From an uncultured Collinsella sp. (GTDB taxonomy: Bacteria > Actinomycetota > Coriobacteriia > Coriobacteriales > Coriobacteriaceae): a stretch of 40,901 bases of DNA. The notes below the pieces were generated by a model that saw only the letters and a list, made by a program, of their open reading frames with translations, was not told the DNA's origin and did no database searches. Below are positions 24,542 through 33,722 of this stretch, piece by piece (positions within the stretch are counted from its first letter, which is position 1; every line of letters starts with the position of its first letter). The stretch covers positions 1-40,901 of the forward strand of contig CAADSV010000107.1 in the NCBI GenBank assembly GCA_900751665.1, written 5' to 3'. Both the position numbers and the translations under genes were made by a program.

Positions 24542-24589
24542 TCTCCGTGGTGGGGAACTAATGGACCACGCAAACCATGAGGAGGTAAC

Positions 24590-27331
24590 GTGGCAGACGA
24601 TATCAACAACAACGAGGGTATGGACGAGGCCGGCGATGCCGGCATGCCCGACGATCTGAAGCTCCTGCTTGCCCGCGCTGAGCAGGGTGAGGACGGCGAT
24701 CCGGATGCCTATAACCCCGATGCCGATGATGATGAGGAAGAGGATGACGACGCCGAGCTCGAGGAGAGCTTTGGCGAAGTCGACCGTGGTGCCTCGGCCG
24801 GAGAGGATATCAACGGTGGCCAGCTCCAGATTTCGGAGTTTGGCCGCGAGATGAAGCAGTCGTTCATCGAGTACTCGATGTCGGTCATCACGGCGCGCGC
24901 CCTGCCGGACGTGCGCGATGGCTTAAAGCCGGTGCACCGTCGCATCCTGTACGCAATGAACGAGAGCGGCATCTACCCCAACCGTCCGCACAAAAAGTCG
25001 GCCTGGACGGTCGGCGAAGTTATCGGTAAGTACCATCCGCACGGCGACTCCGCGGTCTATGAGGCCATGGTCCGCCTGGCGCAGTGGTTCTCCATGCGTA
25101 CGCCGCTCATTGACGGTCACGGCAACTTCGGCAATATCGACGGCGACGGCGCCGCCGCCATGCGTTACACCGAGAGCCGCCTGGCAAAGCCTGCCATGGA
25201 GCTGCTGCGTGACCTGCAGAAGGATACCGTCGACTGGCAGCCCAACTACGACGAGTCGCTCGCCGAGCCCGTGGCACTGCCCGCGCGCTTCCCCAACCTG
25301 CTGGTCAACGGCAGCCAGGGCATCGCCGTCGGCATGGCCACCAACATCGCCCCGCACAACCTCACCGAGGCAATCGAGGCCACGTGCTACCTGATTGACA
25401 ACCCCGACGCCACCGTCGACGAGCTCATGCAGATCATGCCCGGTCCGGACTTCCCCACCGGTGCCATCATCATGGGCAGTGCCGGCATTAAGCAGAGCTA
25501 CGAGACCGGCCGCGGCTCCATCACCGTGCGCGCCAAGGCTCATGTGGAGTCCACCAAGACCGGCCGCAGCCGCCTGGTCTTTACCGAGATTCCCTACATG
25601 GTCAACAAGGGTACCCTGCAGGAGAAGATCGCCCAGCTCGTCAACGACAAGCGCATCGAGGGCATCTCGGACATGCGCGATGAGTCCAACCAGAAGGGCA
25701 TCCGCCTGGTCATCGAACTCAAGAAGGGCGTCATCCCGCAGGTCGTGCTCAACAACCTGTACAAGTACACCTCGCTGCAGACGACCTTTGGTGCCAACAA
25801 CCTGGCGCTTGTCAACGGCGTTCCCAAATGCCTGAGCCTGCGCGAGATGCTGCAGCACTACATCGACCACCAGGTCGACGTCGTCACCCGCCGCACCCGC
25901 TTTGACCTCAAGAAGGCCCAGACGCGTGCCCATATCCTCGAGGGCTACCTGATGGCTCTCGACCATATCGACGAGGTCATCAGCATCATCCGCTCCTCGC
26001 AGACCGATTCCGAGGCCAGCAGCCGCCTGATCGAGCGCTTTGGCTTTACGCCCGAGCAGACTACGGCCATCCTCGAGATGAAGCTGCGCCGCCTGACCGG
26101 CCTGGAGCGCGACAAGATTCAGGAAGAGCTGGACGGCTTGCGTCGCGCCATCGCCTACTACGAGGACCTGTTGGCGCACGAGGAGAAAATCCTGGGCGTC
26201 ATCAAGGAGGAGATGCGCGAGATTTCCAAGAAGTTCGGCGACAAGCGCCGCACCGAGATCAGCCATGTCGAGAAGGATCTGGACGTCGAAGATCTGATTG
26301 CCGACGAGGACATGGTCGTGACCATCACCCACACCGGCTACGTCAAGCGCATCCCGGTGGCTGCCTATCGCGCCCAAAAGCGCGGCGGCAAGGGCGTGTC
26401 GGGCGTCAATCTCAAAGAGGACGACGTTATCGACGAGATGTTTATCGCATCCACGCACGAGTACGTGCTGTTCTTCTCGAGCAAGGGTAAAGTCTATCGC
26501 CTGAAGGTGCACGAGCTGCCGGTTGGCACGCGCCAGGCGCGCGGCACCGCAATCGTCAACCTGCTGCCCTTCGAGGAGGGCGAGAAGATCGCGAGCGTCA
26601 TCAGCTGTCGCGAGTTCCCCGCCGACGAGTACCTGATGTTTGCCACCAAGAGCGGCATGGTCAAGAAGACCGTGATGAGCGCCTACGACCGTAGCCGCCG
26701 CGACGGCCTGATCGCCATCAACCTGAGGGACGACGACGCGCTGCTCGCTGTACGTCGCGTGCGCGAGGGTGACAAGATCATTATGGCAACCACCGCGGGC
26801 AAGGCGATTATGTTCCCCGAGGACCAGGTGCGCGCCACCGGTCGCGATACCAGCGGCGTCCGTGGCATTAGCATGAAGGAAGGCGTGAGCGTTCTTGGTA
26901 TGGAGATTACCAACGGTAACGGCGACCTGTTCGTCATTACCGAGCGCGGCTACGGCAAACGCACGCCGGTCTCGGATTACCCGGAGCAGAACCGCGGCGG
27001 CCAGGGCGTCTACACCATCCAGATGACCGAGCGCAAGGGTAACCTCGCAGCCATGAAGACGGTGGGCCCGCAGCATGAGCTGTTCATCGTGACGGAGGGC
27101 GCGACGGTCATTCGCGTCAAGACCGACGAGATCAGCCAAACCGGTCGCGCCACTCAGGGCGTCAAGATGATGACTGTCGACGATAACGACCGCATCTGCG
27201 CCGTAGCGCGCATGACGGCCGCTAAAGAGGAGCCCGAAGGCGAGGATGCCGAGGCCGCAGCCGACGCCGAAGAGGCCCCAGTCGACCTAGGCGACGGCAA
27301 CGACATGCCAGAAGATCTCCTCGACGAGTAA
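24590..27331 (+). CDS. gyrA: DNA gyrase subunit A with acidic N-terminal extension
   Basis: A 913-residue protein starting at a GTG with GGAGGTAAC just upstream. The first about 75 residues are an unusual acidic stretch (PDADDDEEEDDDAELEES) before the normal start region EFGREMKQSFIEYSM. The catalytic Tyr193 is in AAMRYTESRLAK. The quinolone-determining segment HPHGDSAVYEAM has Ser154 and Glu158 in the positions of Escherichia coli Ser83 and Asp87, the sensitive type at Ser. The C-terminal beta-pinwheel has the GyrA box QKRGGKG, which separates it from ParC. The tail is again acidic. It is followed by a terminator. Confidence 0.97.
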   Translation: MADDINNNEGMDEAGDAGMPDDLKLLLARAEQGEDGDPDAYNPDADDDEEEDDDAELEESFGEVDRGASAGEDINGGQLQISEFGREMKQSFIEYSMSVITARALPDVRDGLKPVHRRILYAMNESGIYPNRPHKKSAWTVGEVIGKYHPHGDSAVYEAMVRLAQWFSMRTPLIDGHGNFGNIDGDGAAAMRYTESRLAKPAMELLRDLQKDTVDWQPNYDESLAEPVALPARFPNLLVNGSQGIAVGMATNIAPHNLTEAIEATCYLIDNPDATVDELMQIMPGPDFPTGAIIMGSAGIKQSYETGRGSITVRAKAHVESTKTGRSRLVFTEIPYMVNKGTLQEKIAQLVNDKRIEGISDMRDESNQKGIRLVIELKKGVIPQVVLNNLYKYTSLQTTFGANNLALVNGVPKCLSLREMLQHYIDHQVDVVTRRTRFDLKKAQTRAHILEGYLMALDHIDEVISIIRSSQTDSEASSRLIERFGFTPEQTTAILEMKLRRLTGLERDKIQEELDGLRRAIAYYEDLLAHEEKILGVIKEEMREISKKFGDKRRTEISHVEKDLDVEDLIADEDMVVTITHTGYVKRIPVAAYRAQKRGGKGVSGVNLKEDDVIDEMFIASTHEYVLFFSSKGKVYRLKVHELPVGTRQARGTAIVNLLPFEEGEKIASVISCREFPADEYLMFATKSGMVKKTVMSAYDRSRRDGLIAINLRDDDALLAVRRVREGDKIIMATTAGKAIMFPEDQVRATGRDTSGVRGISMKEGVSVLGMEITNGNGDLFVITERGYGKRTPVSDYPEQNRGGQGVYTIQMTERKGNLAAMKTVGPQHELFIVTEGATVIRVKTDEISQTGRATQGVKMMTVDDNDRICAVARMTAAKEEPEGEDAEAAADAEEAPVDLGDGNDMPEDLLDE

Positions 27332-27371
27332 GAGGAACTAGCTGGTAGGAAATATCAGACCCCATATATCG

Positions 27372-27404
27372 GCGGTCGGCGCACTGCGCGCCGACCGCTT
27401 TTTT
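27372..27404 (+). terminator. terminator after gyrA
   Basis: An 11-bp perfect stem (GCGGTCGGCGC and its complement) with a 5-base loop, followed by TTTTTT. Confidence 0.92.
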
Positions 27405-27421
27405 GACAACCTTGGGACTCG

Positions 27422-27561
27422 CGTTCGCCCCGGCCGCACGGCGGCATGTGAAGTCGATCGCGAGTTCCGCACGAGCCAGAGAGCACTTAATGTGCTCTCT
27501 GCGCGAGCCAGGACTGTCCGAGCAGGCGACTTCACATGCCGCCGTGCGGCCGGGGTGAACG
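27422..27561. repeat. 140-bp near-perfect inverted repeat with central hairpin
   Basis: The arms 27428-27456 and 27527-27555 are exact 29-bp reverse complements, and six further flanking bases each side match with one mismatch. In the middle a perfect 10-bp stem with a 5-base loop (27477-27501, CAGAGAGCAC-TTAAT-GTGCTCTCTG) stands alone. It lies in the non-coding gap between the gyrA terminator and the tRNA promoter. The remainder of that gap holds nothing else I can identify. It looks like a dispersed palindromic repeat or a miniature element without its own gene. Confidence 0.8.
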
Positions 27562-27587
27562 ACCCTCAAAGTTTTTCAAAAAAGTTG

Positions 27588-27617
27588 TTGACGCGCGCGT
27601 AACGACTCGTCTAATAT
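27588..27617 (+). promoter_or_regulatory. sigma-70 promoter of the tRNA-Ile/Ala/Ile cluster
   Basis: TTGACG (27588-27593) and TAATAT (27612-27617) with an 18-bp spacer, 14 bp before the first tRNA. Confidence 0.82.
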
Positions 27618-27631
27618 ATCCCTTGCGCGAT

Positions 27632-27708
27632 GGACCTGTAGCTCAGTTGGTTAGAGCGTCCGGCTGATAACCGGGAGGTCACAAGTTCGAATCTTGTCAG
27701 GTCCACCA
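27632..27708 (+). tRNA. tRNA-Ile (anticodon GAT), copy 1
   Basis: A complete cloverleaf: acceptor GGACCTG paired with CAGGTCC, D-arm AGCTCAGTTGGTTAGAGC, anticodon loop CTGATAA, T-arm ACAAGTTCGAATCTTGT, and encoded CCA at 27706-27708. It is identical in sequence to copy 2. Confidence 0.97.
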
Positions 27709-27720
27709 CTTTCTTTCGCA

Positions 27721-27763
27721 ATAAACACCCCAGCGAGAGCCGAGTCGCCGCTGGGGTGTTTAT
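27721..27763 (+). terminator. strong hairpin between tRNA-Ile and tRNA-Ala
   Basis: A perfect 15-bp stem (ATAAACACCCCAGCG and its complement) with a 13-base loop, followed by TACTTTCT. It resembles a terminator, but tRNA-Ala starts 12 bp later with no visible promoter, so it is more likely partial attenuation or a processing signal. Confidence 0.6.
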
Positions 27764-27775
27764 TACTTTCTCCGT

Positions 27776-27851
27776 GGGGGTTTAGCTCAGCTGGGAGAGC
27801 GCGGGCTTTGCAAGCCTGAGGTCAGGGGTTCGATCCCCCTAACCTCCACCA
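27776..27851 (+). tRNA. tRNA-Ala (anticodon TGC)
   Basis: Acceptor GGGGGTT pairs with AACCTCC, including the G3-U70 wobble that identifies alanine tRNA. The anticodon loop is TTTGCAA, the T-arm CAGGGGTTCGATCCCCCT, and CCA is encoded. It lies between two identical tRNA-Ile genes. Confidence 0.97.
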
Positions 27852-27855
27852 TGAT

Positions 27856-27932
27856 GGACCTGTAGCTCAGTTGGTTAGAGCGTCCGGCTGATAACCGGGA
27901 GGTCACAAGTTCGAATCTTGTCAGGTCCACCA
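27856..27932 (+). tRNA. tRNA-Ile (anticodon GAT), copy 2
   Basis: It is identical over all 77 bases, CCA included, to the copy at 27632-27708, and starts 4 bp after the CCA of tRNA-Ala. Confidence 0.97.
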
Positions 27933-27945
27933 TCAAAACGTGAAG

Positions 27946-27975
27946 AGCCCTGGGGTATTGCCTCGGGGCTTTTTT
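27946..27975 (+). terminator. terminator of the tRNA cluster
   Basis: A 10-bp stem with two G-T pairs (AGCCCTGGGG with CCTCGGGGCT), a 5-base loop and six T. Confidence 0.88.
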
Positions 27976-28029
27976 CTTATCCAACAAAAGTAGTCAAAAT
28001 AGCCCCGTTCCAAATTAACTGCTCTGATT

Positions 28030-28059
28030 TTGTGTGCTGGGCGAAAGATTGGGTAGTAT
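28030..28059 (+). promoter_or_regulatory. candidate promoter of the bifunctional-nuclease-family operon
   Basis: TTGTGT (28030-28035) and TAGTAT (28054-28059) with an 18-bp spacer, about 58 bp before the start codon. Both elements are partial matches. Confidence 0.45.
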
Positions 28060-28116
28060 AGCTATTCAATGCGGCGACCCTGCCGTGTGTTAACCGCTAC
28101 GTACCGGAGGTGTTCC

Positions 28117-28617
28117 ATGGTTCGTGTCGACATAGAGACCATCGTCATGGCCGCCGGTCCCGTGCCATCGCTTATCGTGCTTCGCGAGCGCTGCGGCAAG
28201 TCGGATTCGACGGCACCTCTGCGTTCGCTTTCCATTCAGACCGGCTCGTTTGAGGCTGCGGCAATCAGCCGCGGCATCGACAGCGGCCGCGCCGATCGCC
28301 CGATCACGCACGACCTGCTGCTCGACACCGTCGACGCCCTAGGTGCCAAGCTCGAGCGCGTCGAAATCGTCCGCGCCGAGCCGCCCGTGTTTTACGCGAC
28401 GGTTGTCGTGTTGGCCGATGGCAACGAGCATAGGATCGATGCACGTCCGAGTGACGCCATCGCCCTCGCCGTACGCAGCAATGCCCCCATGTTCGTTGAA
28501 GACGACATCATGAATCGCTTGGGCACCGTCTCACCGCACGCCGAGGAAGTCGACGACGAGCAAGAGTTCGAAAAGTTCGATGAGTTCGTCCACACGCTCT
28601 CGCCCGATGATTTTTAA
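28117..28617 (+). CDS. bifunctional nuclease (BFN/DUF151) family protein
   Basis: A 166-residue protein; the ATG at 28117 follows CGGAGGTG. The region at about 25-140 is the DUF151 fold, with PLRSLSIQTGSFEAAAISRGI, ITHDLLLDTVDALGAKLERVEIV, and the signature HRIDARPSDAIALAVRSNAPMFVEDDI. Members are found in many actinobacteria and in plants, where one was reported to have RNase and DNase activity; the bacterial role is unclear. An acidic C-terminal tail (EEVDDEQEFEKFDEF) follows. It is the first gene of a three-gene run; the next ATG follows its stop codon directly. Confidence 0.88.
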   Translation: MVRVDIETIVMAAGPVPSLIVLRERCGKSDSTAPLRSLSIQTGSFEAAAISRGIDSGRADRPITHDLLLDTVDALGAKLERVEIVRAEPPVFYATVVVLADGNEHRIDARPSDAIALAVRSNAPMFVEDDIMNRLGTVSPHAEEVDDEQEFEKFDEFVHTLSPDDF

Positions 28618-29007
28618 ATGCCCGGCAAACACGCGACGGAGTGCGCGCTCATGAGCGCCGGAGTTTCTGCCGAGGCGGCTGCGATCGCCCGCGAGGCCCA
28701 GATGCGCTCGGAGGCTTCTGAGGCGGCACGCATTGCCTATGTGACGCAGGCCCGCACGCTTCGTGAACGCCGCGGCTCGTTTATCAAGATGGTTGTCATC
28801 TCCGCCCTTGTCGCGGCAATCTGCTCGCGCCTTCGTGGTACAGTTGGTGCGCTTGGGTTTTCGATCTCTACGGGCCTGGTGATTTGGGGCGTGGTCGATG
28901 CGGTCATGCTGACCAGCCAGATCAAGGTGCTCGACAAGCGCGCGGCGGACATGATGCGCGCCCGCGATGCCGCCGCTAAGATCGCCGCCGAGGCGCAAGA
29001 ACTGTAA
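28618..29007 (+). CDS. unknown membrane protein
   Basis: A 129-residue protein with no family I recognise. Its ATG follows the TAA of the preceding gene without a gap, so translation is likely coupled. The N-terminal about 50 residues are Ala/Glu/Arg-rich and probably helical. A hydrophobic stretch of about 40 residues (MVVISALVAAICSRLRG, then FSISTGLVIWGVVDAVML) probably makes two membrane passes. The C-terminal about 35 residues are again a charged Ala-rich helix. This symmetric shape suggests an oligomeric coiled-coil membrane protein, but that is inference. Confidence 0.75.
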   Translation: MPGKHATECALMSAGVSAEAAAIAREAQMRSEASEAARIAYVTQARTLRERRGSFIKMVVISALVAAICSRLRGTVGALGFSISTGLVIWGVVDAVMLTSQIKVLDKRAADMMRARDAAAKIAAEAQEL

Positions 29008-29037
29008 CGACGCCAGACTCGATGGGAAGGTCTAAAG

Positions 29038-29487
29038 ATGGCACAGGATATGCAGGACGCCGGTAACGTCTCCGCCGAGCTCGACGCCATGGTGTGTGAC
29101 CTGATCGGCGCGTTCTTGGACGATCTTGCCGCCGGCGAGAATCCGGGCGTAGTTGTGGCGATCGAGGACGCTGCTTCCAACCGCTATCTGGCAGCGCTCG
29201 ACGAGGACGGCGAGGAGGCGTGCCTCGAGGCGGCTACCAACTTTATCTCCGAGCACAAGATGGGTCTTAAGGACGAGGGCCTGGCCCGCATCGCCCGCTA
29301 TGCCATCGGCTATACCGGCTGCGTCGAGATTGACGGCGGCTATCACGACGCTCTGCTCGTGAGCTTCTTTGAGACGACGCTCGAGAGCGGCTTTTCGGCA
29401 TATGTGCTGTATGAGGGCATGGGCGCCGGCGATGGTTTTATGTGGAGCGACCCTGAACCTGCAGGTGAGGAAACCCCTCTCATCTAA
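29038..29487 (+). CDS. unknown acidic soluble protein
   Basis: A 149-residue acidic protein with GGAAGG about 9 bases before the ATG. I recognise no family and no catalytic motif. It is predicted soluble, with alternating helices and strands (LDAMVCDLIGAFLDDLAAGE, then GVVVAIEDAASNRYLAALDE) and a Gly-rich part (YTGCVEIDGGYHDALLVSFF). It follows the unknown membrane protein by 30 bp and is probably in the same operon as the bifunctional-nuclease-family gene. It may contain a small alpha/beta domain. Confidence 0.75.
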   Translation: MAQDMQDAGNVSAELDAMVCDLIGAFLDDLAAGENPGVVVAIEDAASNRYLAALDEDGEEACLEAATNFISEHKMGLKDEGLARIARYAIGYTGCVEIDGGYHDALLVSFFETTLESGFSAYVLYEGMGAGDGFMWSDPEPAGEETPLI

Positions 29488-29604
29488 AATCGCTAAAATA
29501 AACGAGTTTTCGGTAAAAGGCTCAATATTCCCGCTGAGCGTTGTATCGCTGGGCGGGCCGCATACGCGTGCCGTTTGTATATGGATAGAAGATAGGGGAA
29601 CTAC

Positions 29605-31443
<1,839 letters not shown>

Positions 31444-31470
31444 GCGCTGAGCTTTATAGCGATTAACAAG

Positions 31471-31505
31471 AAAGGGCGCCGACCGCAATGGTCGGTGCCC
31501 TTTTT
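31471..31505 (+). terminator. terminator after typA
   Basis: A 14-bp stem with one G-T pair (AAAGGGCGCCGACC with GGTCGGTGCCCTTT), a 5-base loop and a T-run. It may also work weakly on the minus strand. Confidence 0.9.
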
Positions 31506-31531
31506 GGTGTACAGGGATTGAGCCGGTCTGC

Positions 31532-31565
31532 ACCCCTGCAAAGGTGCCTGCCCCTTTGCAGGGGT
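31532..31565. other. perfect 13-bp hairpin beyond the bactofilin-like gene
   Basis: ACCCCTGCAAAGG (31532-31544) and its exact complement (31553-31565) enclose an 8-base loop. There is no T-run on the minus strand, so it is at best a helper for the minus-strand gene ending at 31572. It may be mRNA 3'-end structure. Confidence 0.5.
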
Positions 31566-31571
31566 CGACGG

Positions 31572-32717
31572 CTAGGCGGAGGGAAGGCCCGGGGTGTTGG
31601 CGGCCTGCTGCGGCTTGAGGCGGGCGTTGCGCCAGATGATTTGGATAACGTAGCCGAGCATAAAGACAAAGGCCACGCCGCTGACGAAGTCGCCGATGAG
31701 GGGAAGTCCCGTGAGGGCACCTGCGGCGATACCGCCCACGGCGGCCATGGCGTAGCGGTTCTGGTTGTGTCCGACCATGCGGGCGATCGCGCACCCCGCA
31801 AAGGCGGTGGAGACCAGCGCGATGCCGATAACGCCGCACAAGAGGGTTCCGGCAAGCGACAGGCCAGCGATAGAGATAATCAGCAGTAGGACGGCGGGGA
31901 CGATAGCGATCGTGCCCAAAAGACCGCTCACCCACAGGGGCGTGGGGCGCTGGTGGAGCATACCGGCGGCACTGGCGGTCGCACGCGGAAAGACGAGCTC
32001 GAGCAGCAGAGCGACAAAGCAGGTCGAGAGCGCCGCGGCGACGATGCCGCCGATGACATCGTTAATGGTGGAAGTATCTTCGTTCTCGGTGCGGTCGATC
32101 TTGAGCGCGCCGACCTCGGCTCCTGCGGCGCGCTCGGGGTCCTCGGAAACATGCGCGTTCACGGTGCCGGTAATGCGGGCATTTTTCCCCAGGATGAGCT
32201 TATCGGCCCAAACCTCGACATCGCCCTCGACGGTGCCGTCGATGGTCACCGTATCGCCTGCAAGTGCTGCCGACTTGGCAGAGCCGCGCAGGGCAACCGT
32301 CTCGCCCACCGCGTAAAAACAGTTGGCGGCGCTACTGGTGTTGAGCACGACGTGTTGACCGGCTACCGTTACGCTGCCATCGATTGCTGTTTTGGAGATG
32401 TCGATGGTGCGCGCCGCCAGGCGAATGGCGCCACCCACGGTGCAGTCGCGAATCGACAAGCTCTCGCCTGCCGCGATGATATCGCGGCCGATGGAAGCGT
32501 CGTCTAGGTTAAGGCTTTGGCCGGCCCAGTACAGGTCGCTTTCGACGCCAGACGGATTTGAGTCAACTTCGGTTGCGAGCACGTTGCCCGCGGTGTCTGT
32601 GCCGGCGAACGACGTCGTAGGAAGCACGGTCAGCGCAAGCGCAATCAGTGCGAATAGGAGGGCGATGCGGGCCTGTGCTTTACGGCGCCGGGACGACGGT
32701 TTTAGGTTGCAAGGCAT
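31572..32717 (-). CDS. exported bactofilin-like (polymer-forming) membrane protein
   Basis: A 381-residue protein started at the ATG at 32717 with AAGGA 7 bases upstream. The N-terminus is a signal peptide or anchor (about 1-40: basic SRRRKAQAR, hydrophobic core, TTSFAG). Residues about 50-200 are a repeated short-strand pattern (GQSLNLDDASIGRDIIAAGE, then GGAIRLAARTIDISKTAI and DGTVEGDVEVWADKLILG) that resembles the bactofilin/polymer-forming beta-helix. From about 230 onward there are four to five membrane segments. Bactofilins shape cell envelope structures; here the helix would lie outside the membrane, which differs from classic cytoplasmic bactofilins. A perfect palindrome lies just upstream. 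Confidence 0.78.
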   Translation of the reverse strand: MPCNLKPSSRRRKAQARIALLFALIALALTVLPTTSFAGTDTAGNVLATEVDSNPSGVESDLYWAGQSLNLDDASIGRDIIAAGESLSIRDCTVGGAIRLAARTIDISKTAIDGSVTVAGQHVVLNTSSAANCFYAVGETVALRGSAKSAALAGDTVTIDGTVEGDVEVWADKLILGKNARITGTVNAHVSEDPERAAGAEVGALKIDRTENEDTSTINDVIGGIVAAALSTCFVALLLELVFPRATASAAGMLHQRPTPLWVSGLLGTIAIVPAVLLLIISIAGLSLAGTLLCGVIGIALVSTAFAGCAIARMVGHNQNRYAMAAVGGIAAGALTGLPLIGDFVSGVAFVFMLGYVIQIIWRNARLKPQQAANTPGLPSA

Positions 32718-32729
32718 AGTGAATCCTTC

Positions 32730-32754
32730 GTTAGATACTCGACATGTATCTAAC
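32730..32754. promoter_or_regulatory. palindromic candidate operator upstream of the bactofilin-like gene
   Basis: GTTAGATAC and its exact complement GTATCTAAC flank a 7-bp centre, immediately upstream of the ribosome binding site. The 25-bp dyad suits a dimeric repressor. Confidence 0.5.
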
Positions 32755-32822
32755 AGGGTACCCAACGCGCGGGCGCTCTAAAAGAACCTCTCAGTTGCAT
32801 TTCGGGGACGAGCCCGCGCTAG

Positions 32823-33512
32823 CTATTTTTTGCGATGCAAGAAGCGCGCGATATCTTCTTCGGTGGGGCTTTTGATGTCAAAGCGCAGCGAGAGCCAGCG
32901 CAGACCCATGGTCACCGCGACGCATACGACCAGCGCGGCGACATTGCTGACCAAGCCACTCATGACAAGGCTTACATAGCTTGCCGATCCGGCGATGGCC
33001 GCGATGGCATAAAAGTTGGTGCGTTGGAAAATGCCTGGGACCACGCCCATAAAGCCGTCGCGCAACATGCCGCCACCCACCGCGGTGAAGAAGCCCATCA
33101 TGATGCATACGGCCGGCGCAAAGCCATAAACCAGTGCTTTGTCCGCTCCGGTGGCGGCGTAGATGCCGACCGAGATGATGTCGAGCAATGGGATGAGTTT
33201 CTCGGGTTTATCGACGATTGCCGGGAAGATGTAGATGATGGCTGCCGTGGCAATGGAAAGCGGCAGCGCCATCGGCTGGTTGAGGATGTAGACGTTGCCC
33301 ACTTGCAGCGTCATATCGCGTAAAAGACCGCCGCCCAGGCCACAGACCACGGCGAGTGCGACCGCGCCCACCAGGTCGAGCTTGTGTTCGCGCGCAACCA
33401 GCACACCCGAGATCGATGCAGCGACAACGGCGAACATCTCGAGCCAAAAGGGGATAGCGACCATGGCATCCGAGGCATGTGAGGTAACGGTTATAGCGGC
33501 GACGACGGGCAA
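32823..33512 (-). CDS. UPF0126/TRIC-family membrane protein
   Basis: A 229-residue protein if started at the TTG at 33512, which has AAAGGA 7 bases upstream; the ATG at 33464 (213 residues, MVAIPFW) is the alternative, with a weaker ribosome binding site. It has about seven membrane segments and two copies of the family motif, GLGGGLLRD and AVGGGMLRD, which mark the two halves of this internally duplicated fold. Bacterial members related to TRIC cation channels conduct potassium or glycine-related signals in some reports; the substrate here is unknown. It appears to be a single-gene unit. Confidence 0.85.
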   Translation of the reverse strand: MPVVAAITVTSHASDAMVAIPFWLEMFAVVAASISGVLVAREHKLDLVGAVALAVVCGLGGGLLRDMTLQVGNVYILNQPMALPLSIATAAIIYIFPAIVDKPEKLIPLLDIISVGIYAATGADKALVYGFAPAVCIMMGFFTAVGGGMLRDGFMGVVPGIFQRTNFYAIAAIAGSASYVSLVMSGLVSNVAALVVCVAVTMGLRWLSLRFDIKSPTEEDIARFLHRKK

Positions 33513-33626
33513 GATGGGGTCCTTTGAGTTACGGGTTTGGACAATGCCCGTACATAGTACATGTTCGGCGCCGATTGCGACCCTATTGCTCGGCAAACGG
33601 TCGGGACTGGGTATGGTCATAGGTTC

Positions 33627-33693
33627 CAAACATGTACATCAGCCTCCAAAGATGTCGAAAAATGTCGGTTTTGGAGGGTGGTGTACATGTTTG
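33627..33693. repeat. 67-bp palindromic repeat, copy 1 (downstream of nuclease-like gene)
   Basis: The outer arms CAAACATGTACA and its complement (33627-33638 and 33682-33693) and the inner arms CCTCCAAA and TTTGGAGG (33643-33650 and 33670-33677) enclose a loop containing ATGTCG twice. It is identical to copy 2 at 65 of 67 positions. Confidence 0.92.
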
Positions 33694-33722
33694 GGGGAAG
33701 CGCGGGGTGAGTGGGTTCGTCG

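Noticed and set aside
22353..27139. Long minus-strand frames opposite gyrB and gyrA
   Set aside because: Antisense shadows of well-conserved gyrase genes.
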